Shown: positions 61,004 through 64,000 of the stretch, piece after piece
How positions within the stretch are numbered: position 1 is the stretch's first letter
Layout of the letters: the number at the start of each line of letters is the position of its first letter
Origin: Microcoleus sp036705565
GTDB lineage: Bacteria > Cyanobacteriota > Cyanobacteriia > Cyanobacteriales > Microcoleaceae
Reading direction: 5' to 3' (one strand)
Assembly: GCA_036705565.1 (NCBI GenBank)
Contig: JAUBUY010000015.1
Length of the DNA stretch: 64,000 bases
Notes under the pieces: model-generated
What the model was told of the DNA's origin: nothing
What the model saw: the letters and a program-made list of their open reading frames with translations, nothing else
Database searches by the model: none
Made by a program: the position numbers and the translations under genes

Positions 61004-61528
61004 ATGAAAATTTTAGATTCTCAAGGCCGACTGTTCGGCAAACTCAGCATTCTAGACGTAGCTGCCGCTCTGATCGTACTGCTAGTTGCAGTCGGAATCT
61101 TTTTCTTTCCCGGCACTTCTGGCGGTTCCGTCGCCCAAGTCGGCACCAGTATCAAACCTGTAGAGATTGATGCAATTGCGATCGGTCTCAAAGGAACAAA
61201 CGTTCCAGAGTTGTTCAAAACAGGTGATAAAATCAATGTGGTGATCCGCAATCAACCGTCCGGTCAGATTACCATCAAATCGGTCAAAACTCTCACCAGA
61301 ACCCTAGCAGTTCCTCAGCCCAACGGCACTCTGAAAGCTCTCCCCGATCCCAGAGAAGAAGAAGCCTTCAGCAGAAATATGATGTTTACCTTAGAGGGAA
61401 AAGGTCAACTTACTGAAAATGGCCCGGTTTTAGGTAATACGAAAGTCAAAATTGGCACTACGCTAGAGCTTGAAGGCAACAAGTACATTTTCAACGCCAG
61501 CGTTATCGACGTGCGAGTAAAAGAATAA
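61004..61528 (+). CDS. DUF4330 protein
   Basis: A 174-residue cyanobacterial protein with one N-terminal membrane helix (ILDVAAALIVLLVAVGIFFF, residues 16-35) preceded by MKILDSQGRLFGKLS, the family N-terminus. The remaining ~135 residues are a beta-rich extracytoplasmic domain with TGDKINVVIRNQPSGQITIK. Role unknown. Start ATG at 61004 without a strong ribosome site. Confidence 0.82.
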   Translation: MKILDSQGRLFGKLSILDVAAALIVLLVAVGIFFFPGTSGGSVAQVGTSIKPVEIDAIAIGLKGTNVPELFKTGDKINVVIRNQPSGQITIKSVKTLTRTLAVPQPNGTLKALPDPREEEAFSRNMMFTLEGKGQLTENGPVLGNTKVKIGTTLELEGNKYIFNASVIDVRVKE

Positions 61529-61848
61529 TTAGTAGTCAGTAGTCATTAGTCATTAGTCATTGGTGTCAAATTCAGACTAAAATTCATGAGAAATCTCGCT
61601 TCTAGCAGAGTATAGATCCCCCCTAGCCCCCCTTAAGAAAGGGGGGGGCAAGATTATTGTCAAAGTCCCCCTTATTAAGGGGGATTTAGGGGGATCTAGA
61701 CTTGGATATAAACGAGAGATACAGCCGTCTTTAGGATTAAGTTGACATCTATGGGTTGTGGGGAATTAATCTTCCTTCTTCCCTCGATCCAGGAACCTCT
61801 ATCCGTGACATCCGTTACATCCGTTACAAAATCCGTTGCCGAACTTCT
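61529..61848. repeat. Gap with three repeat families
   Basis: AGTCATTAGTC units (61531-61561), CCCCCCTTAAGAAAGGGGGG-type palindromes (61618-61700), and the second copy of the ACATCCGTT block (61806-61846). No gene seen. Confidence 0.8.
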
Positions 61849-62754
61849 TTACCCTTCCGAAAGCAATTTTAAGTATTGCCTAATTAAGCCAATCGTGACA
61901 GCGGGAATTTCTAACTGCGGAGTCAAACCTACGTTTTCCAGAGGTTGAAAAACTTTGATTGCTTCGGGGTTGAGGTTTGCCAACCGCTGGCCGATATCGG
62001 GCCCGGTAAACTGCGATTTTTCTCCCCAAATAATCGCTGTCGGCGTTGTTAGCTGAGTGATGTACAGCGACAAGTCAAAGCACAAATCTCCCCGCACAAA
62101 AGACAGGGCTGCATATTCTGCATTTGGTTCCAAAGCAGATTGGAGGTAAGCATCAACAATTTCTTGGTAAACGCGACGCGAATCTGCAAATTGGCGCTGT
62201 TCTAGGAAGTTACGGATGCCGCCGTCTGTGGCGATTCCGGTACTGTAGAGCAAGCGATCTAAAATCGGCGTGTTGACTAGCTTAGCGAAGAAACTGCTGC
62301 CGTAGTCTTGTCCGAAGTCCGACAAACCGCTGGGTATGGTCAAAATTAGGGATTTGAAGAGATCCGGCCGTGCGATCGCAGCTCGAATCGCGATCGCCCC
62401 TGTTAGCGAAGAAGCAATCACCTCTGTCGGACTGCCGCAAGTTTTTTCGAGAAATTCGATCAAAGTTGTGATATAATCTTCCACCTGATAATTTCTTGCC
62501 GGATGTTCCGATCGCCCCCAACCGATTAAATCCGGTGCTAAAATTCGATATTCTGCGGCAAAAGCCGGATAAACTTTTGACCATTCGTAGGCACTCGACC
62601 CGCCGCCAAAACCGTGAAAAAATACTAAGTTCGGCTTATTTTCCGAAGTTGAGGTCGGCAACCCCATCCAAGGCATTTTTTCAGCAGTGTAGTAAACCAT
62701 TCTGCCGAGAGAAGTAACTATTGATCGCTGACCGAAGCCGAGGGGTACAAGCAT
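61849..62754 (-). CDS. Alpha/beta hydrolase fold protein with altered catalytic site
   Basis: A 301-residue alpha/beta-hydrolase. The fold is clear from FFHGFGGGSSAYEW, YRILAPDLIGWGRSEHP and IIWGEKSQFTGP. The nucleophile elbow reads VIASSLTGAIA, where Ser is present but the usual G-x-S-x-G has Ala and Thr in place of Gly. The acid position reads GEKS rather than GEKD, and the His position reads GLTPQLEIP rather than GHxPHxExP. It may therefore be a non-hydrolytic member or use other residues. No signal peptide. Start ATG at 62754. Confidence 0.85.
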   Translation of the reverse strand: MLVPLGFGQRSIVTSLGRMVYYTAEKMPWMGLPTSTSENKPNLVFFHGFGGGSSAYEWSKVYPAFAAEYRILAPDLIGWGRSEHPARNYQVEDYITTLIEFLEKTCGSPTEVIASSLTGAIAIRAAIARPDLFKSLILTIPSGLSDFGQDYGSSFFAKLVNTPILDRLLYSTGIATDGGIRNFLEQRQFADSRRVYQEIVDAYLQSALEPNAEYAALSFVRGDLCFDLSLYITQLTTPTAIIWGEKSQFTGPDIGQRLANLNPEAIKVFQPLENVGLTPQLEIPAVTIGLIRQYLKLLSEG

Positions 62755-63283
62755 AAACTAACCTTAATCGCTGTTATATTTTAGATTCTTTTCCGTCGCC
62801 CCGTCTTTGTTTAAAAAACTTGCAAAGCTGGTGGCGTTTTTGTAAAGATTGAGTAATGATTTAAATCTATTTTAGTACAGGTGAAGCGTGAAACTACAGA
62901 CAGCAAGTAAGTTTTGCGATTTGGGCAATTCGGCTGTGTAGTTATCCTTACTGTTGCAAACTACCGCCGATCGGAGATAATAGCAAAATGATGGGTGAGA
63001 CCCCTCAACAAAATAGAGTCTGTTCGCTAACCCCGAAAGCAGGCGCTCGGAAAGGAGGACTATTAGAACTCGCTTTCAGGCAGGCGGCAGGTTGGCCGAC
63101 GCTCGCCAATCACAAATCATTAATCACGATATTTTGCGGAGCAGTGGCTTTTGAGGTCGAAAGTCTTTGTTGGAGGGCGGGCAATGGGGTTTCGATTCCT
63201 AATTGCAGGTTTGGCAATCACGGGCCTCGCCGTTATCAATTCCAAAACACAAGAAATAACTAATCTCAGGGAGGTCTACTAAA
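62755..63283. other. Long untranslated gap upstream of the last gene
   Basis: 529 bases. ATGGGTGAGACCCCTCAACA at 62989 resembles ATGGGTGACACCCCTCCACC at 58588. GAAAGC/GCTTTC arms (63036 and 63080) could pair. An open 91-codon frame (62988-63263) has no protein-like features. GGGAGG at 63269-63274 serves the next gene. Confidence 0.4.
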
Positions 63284-63898
63284 ATGCAACTGCTCAGAAA
63301 AAGGGATCGCGAGGGTTTTATGGTTGATGCGAAAAGTCTTCAATCTGACGGGTTGGCAGAGTTTGACACAGCCTGTCGAAGCATGGATTTAAACGGCAAA
63401 AAGTCTGTTGTCGCCACTCCAGAACGCTCAGGCGCAGGGTCAGAGGTGCGATCGCGCGCCACGGTACCTGCGATCGTCCGGGTAGCTTTAGAAGACTTGA
63501 AATGCTTTGAAGTAGTAGAACACCAGTTTGCACATTGGGGGGTGACTTTTAGCAATGCCGTCGCCATCCAACCTTCAAACCCAGCATTTTTCACAGGTTC
63601 TGGGGCAACAGTGTTAATGGGGGCCCCCAAAAGCGGACTGATAGAAGTAACTTTTAAGTATCCAGTTCGCTGGGTGTCAGGACTTGTCACCAGTTCGCGA
63701 CGAACTGTTTTATCTGCTTGTGACATTGACGGCAACCCAATAGTTCAGGATGAAATGCCGGCGCCCAATCTGGTGGGGTCTAATTCTCCGATCGACCCTA
63801 GGACTCCCCTGCGCGTAAAAGCTCCGAATATTCATAAAATTACTTTTTACGCTTTTGACGGTCAGCTAATAGTCGATGACTTGATGTTTGGATTGTGA
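63284..63898 (+). CDS. Hypothetical protein, beta-rich C-terminal domain
   Basis: 204 residues, no recognised family. The first ~65 residues are polar and variable. From LEDLKCFEVVEHQFAHWGVT on, alternating hydrophobic strands (AIQPSNPAFFTGSG, SGLIEVTFKYPVRWVSGLVT and ITFYAFDGQLIVDDLMFGL) suggest a jelly-roll or PEP-CTERM-like ectodomain, but no signal peptide or sorting tail is present. The ATG at 63284 has GGGAGG nine bases upstream, a strong site. Nothing definite follows to the window end (63899-64000). Confidence 0.6.
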   Translation: MQLLRKRDREGFMVDAKSLQSDGLAEFDTACRSMDLNGKKSVVATPERSGAGSEVRSRATVPAIVRVALEDLKCFEVVEHQFAHWGVTFSNAVAIQPSNPAFFTGSGATVLMGAPKSGLIEVTFKYPVRWVSGLVTSSRRTVLSACDIDGNPIVQDEMPAPNLVGSNSPIDPRTPLRVKAPNIHKITFYAFDGQLIVDDLMFGL

Positions 63899-64000
63899 AC
63901 TACCAGACGCTGACCACTTAAGGGGTACAGCGCTGGCTTCCTGATTCAACGGGGCGGGGCGTCCAACAAAACCGAAGTTTTACCAGATCGACTTACATCC

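Noticed and set aside
62988..63263. 91-codon open frame before the last gene
   Set aside because: No ribosome site, low-quality composition, no recognised family; it runs through a region with paired arms and a shared leader-like box.

Overview
The window comes from a filamentous, non-heterocystous-type cyanobacterium, most like Microcoleus/Oscillatoria. The evidence is very frequent HIP1-type GCGATCGC octamers, cyanobacteria-specific families (DUF3038/DUF4335 pair, DUF3370, DUF4330, DUF1995, ComB, ClpR-ClpP3), PAS/GAF multidomain kinases with a bilin-type GAF, and a dense load of small dispersed repeats. The assignment rests on family recognition, not on a search. No rRNA, tRNA, CRISPR array or prophage was seen.

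Layout. 1-273: end of an ion-permease gene. 274-5001: nitrate/bicarbonate-type ABC transporter in the order permease, binding protein, ATPase, plus a universal-stress-like gene, behind a leader that looks structured; it ends in two hairpin terminators. 5187-12848: small conserved protein, S9 peptidase divergent from a nucleoside hydrolase, DUF3370 protein, and the DUF3038/DUF4335 pair. 13163-14890: compact type II restriction-modification system with controller protein, endonuclease, convergent methyltransferase and a recognisable C-box operator. 15144-25783: MutS2, a degenerate receiver-kinase hybrid, homoserine kinase with a very large repeat insertion, TPR protein, Uma2 nuclease, VWA protein, and the clpR-clpP3 operon behind an IS200/IS605-like remnant. 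25915-34726: J-domain protein, Ser/Thr kinase, a truncated conserved gene, an SGNH/MBOAT O-acyltransferase pair, EI24-type membrane protein, ComB, and an LpxB-like protein. 34890-35625: a Uma2 gene split by a 172-bp repeat insertion whose removal restores the frame. 35848-42753: two sensor-kinase hybrids, one with seven PAS domains and a DXCF-type cyanobacteriochrome GAF. 42935-55307: a glycan locus with a TPR-methyltransferase, two giant multi-domain glycosyltransferases, a secreted clan GH-A glycosidase and glucose-1-phosphate cytidylyltransferase. Embedded in it is a secreted stand-alone RNase A-like toxin with a coupled CdiI-type immunity gene (53337-54172). 55511-63898: ordinary accessory metabolism, phosphatase, M48 protease, DUF4330, alpha/beta hydrolase and a hypothetical protein.

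The second theme is small mobile DNA. At least four families of short elements with inverted ends occur in gaps, next to stop codons and inside genes. Heptamer runs (TCTAAAA)n sit directly upstream of start codons. Palindromic PPLSKGG/PPLVRG-type repeats are translated in frame within thrB and the S9 peptidase, and another low-complexity repeat type lies within mutS2. The strongest candidates for follow-up are the RNase A-like toxin/immunity pair, the repeated helical module that follows every glycosyltransferase domain, the C-box-controlled R-M system, and the reconstructable insertion in the Uma2 gene.
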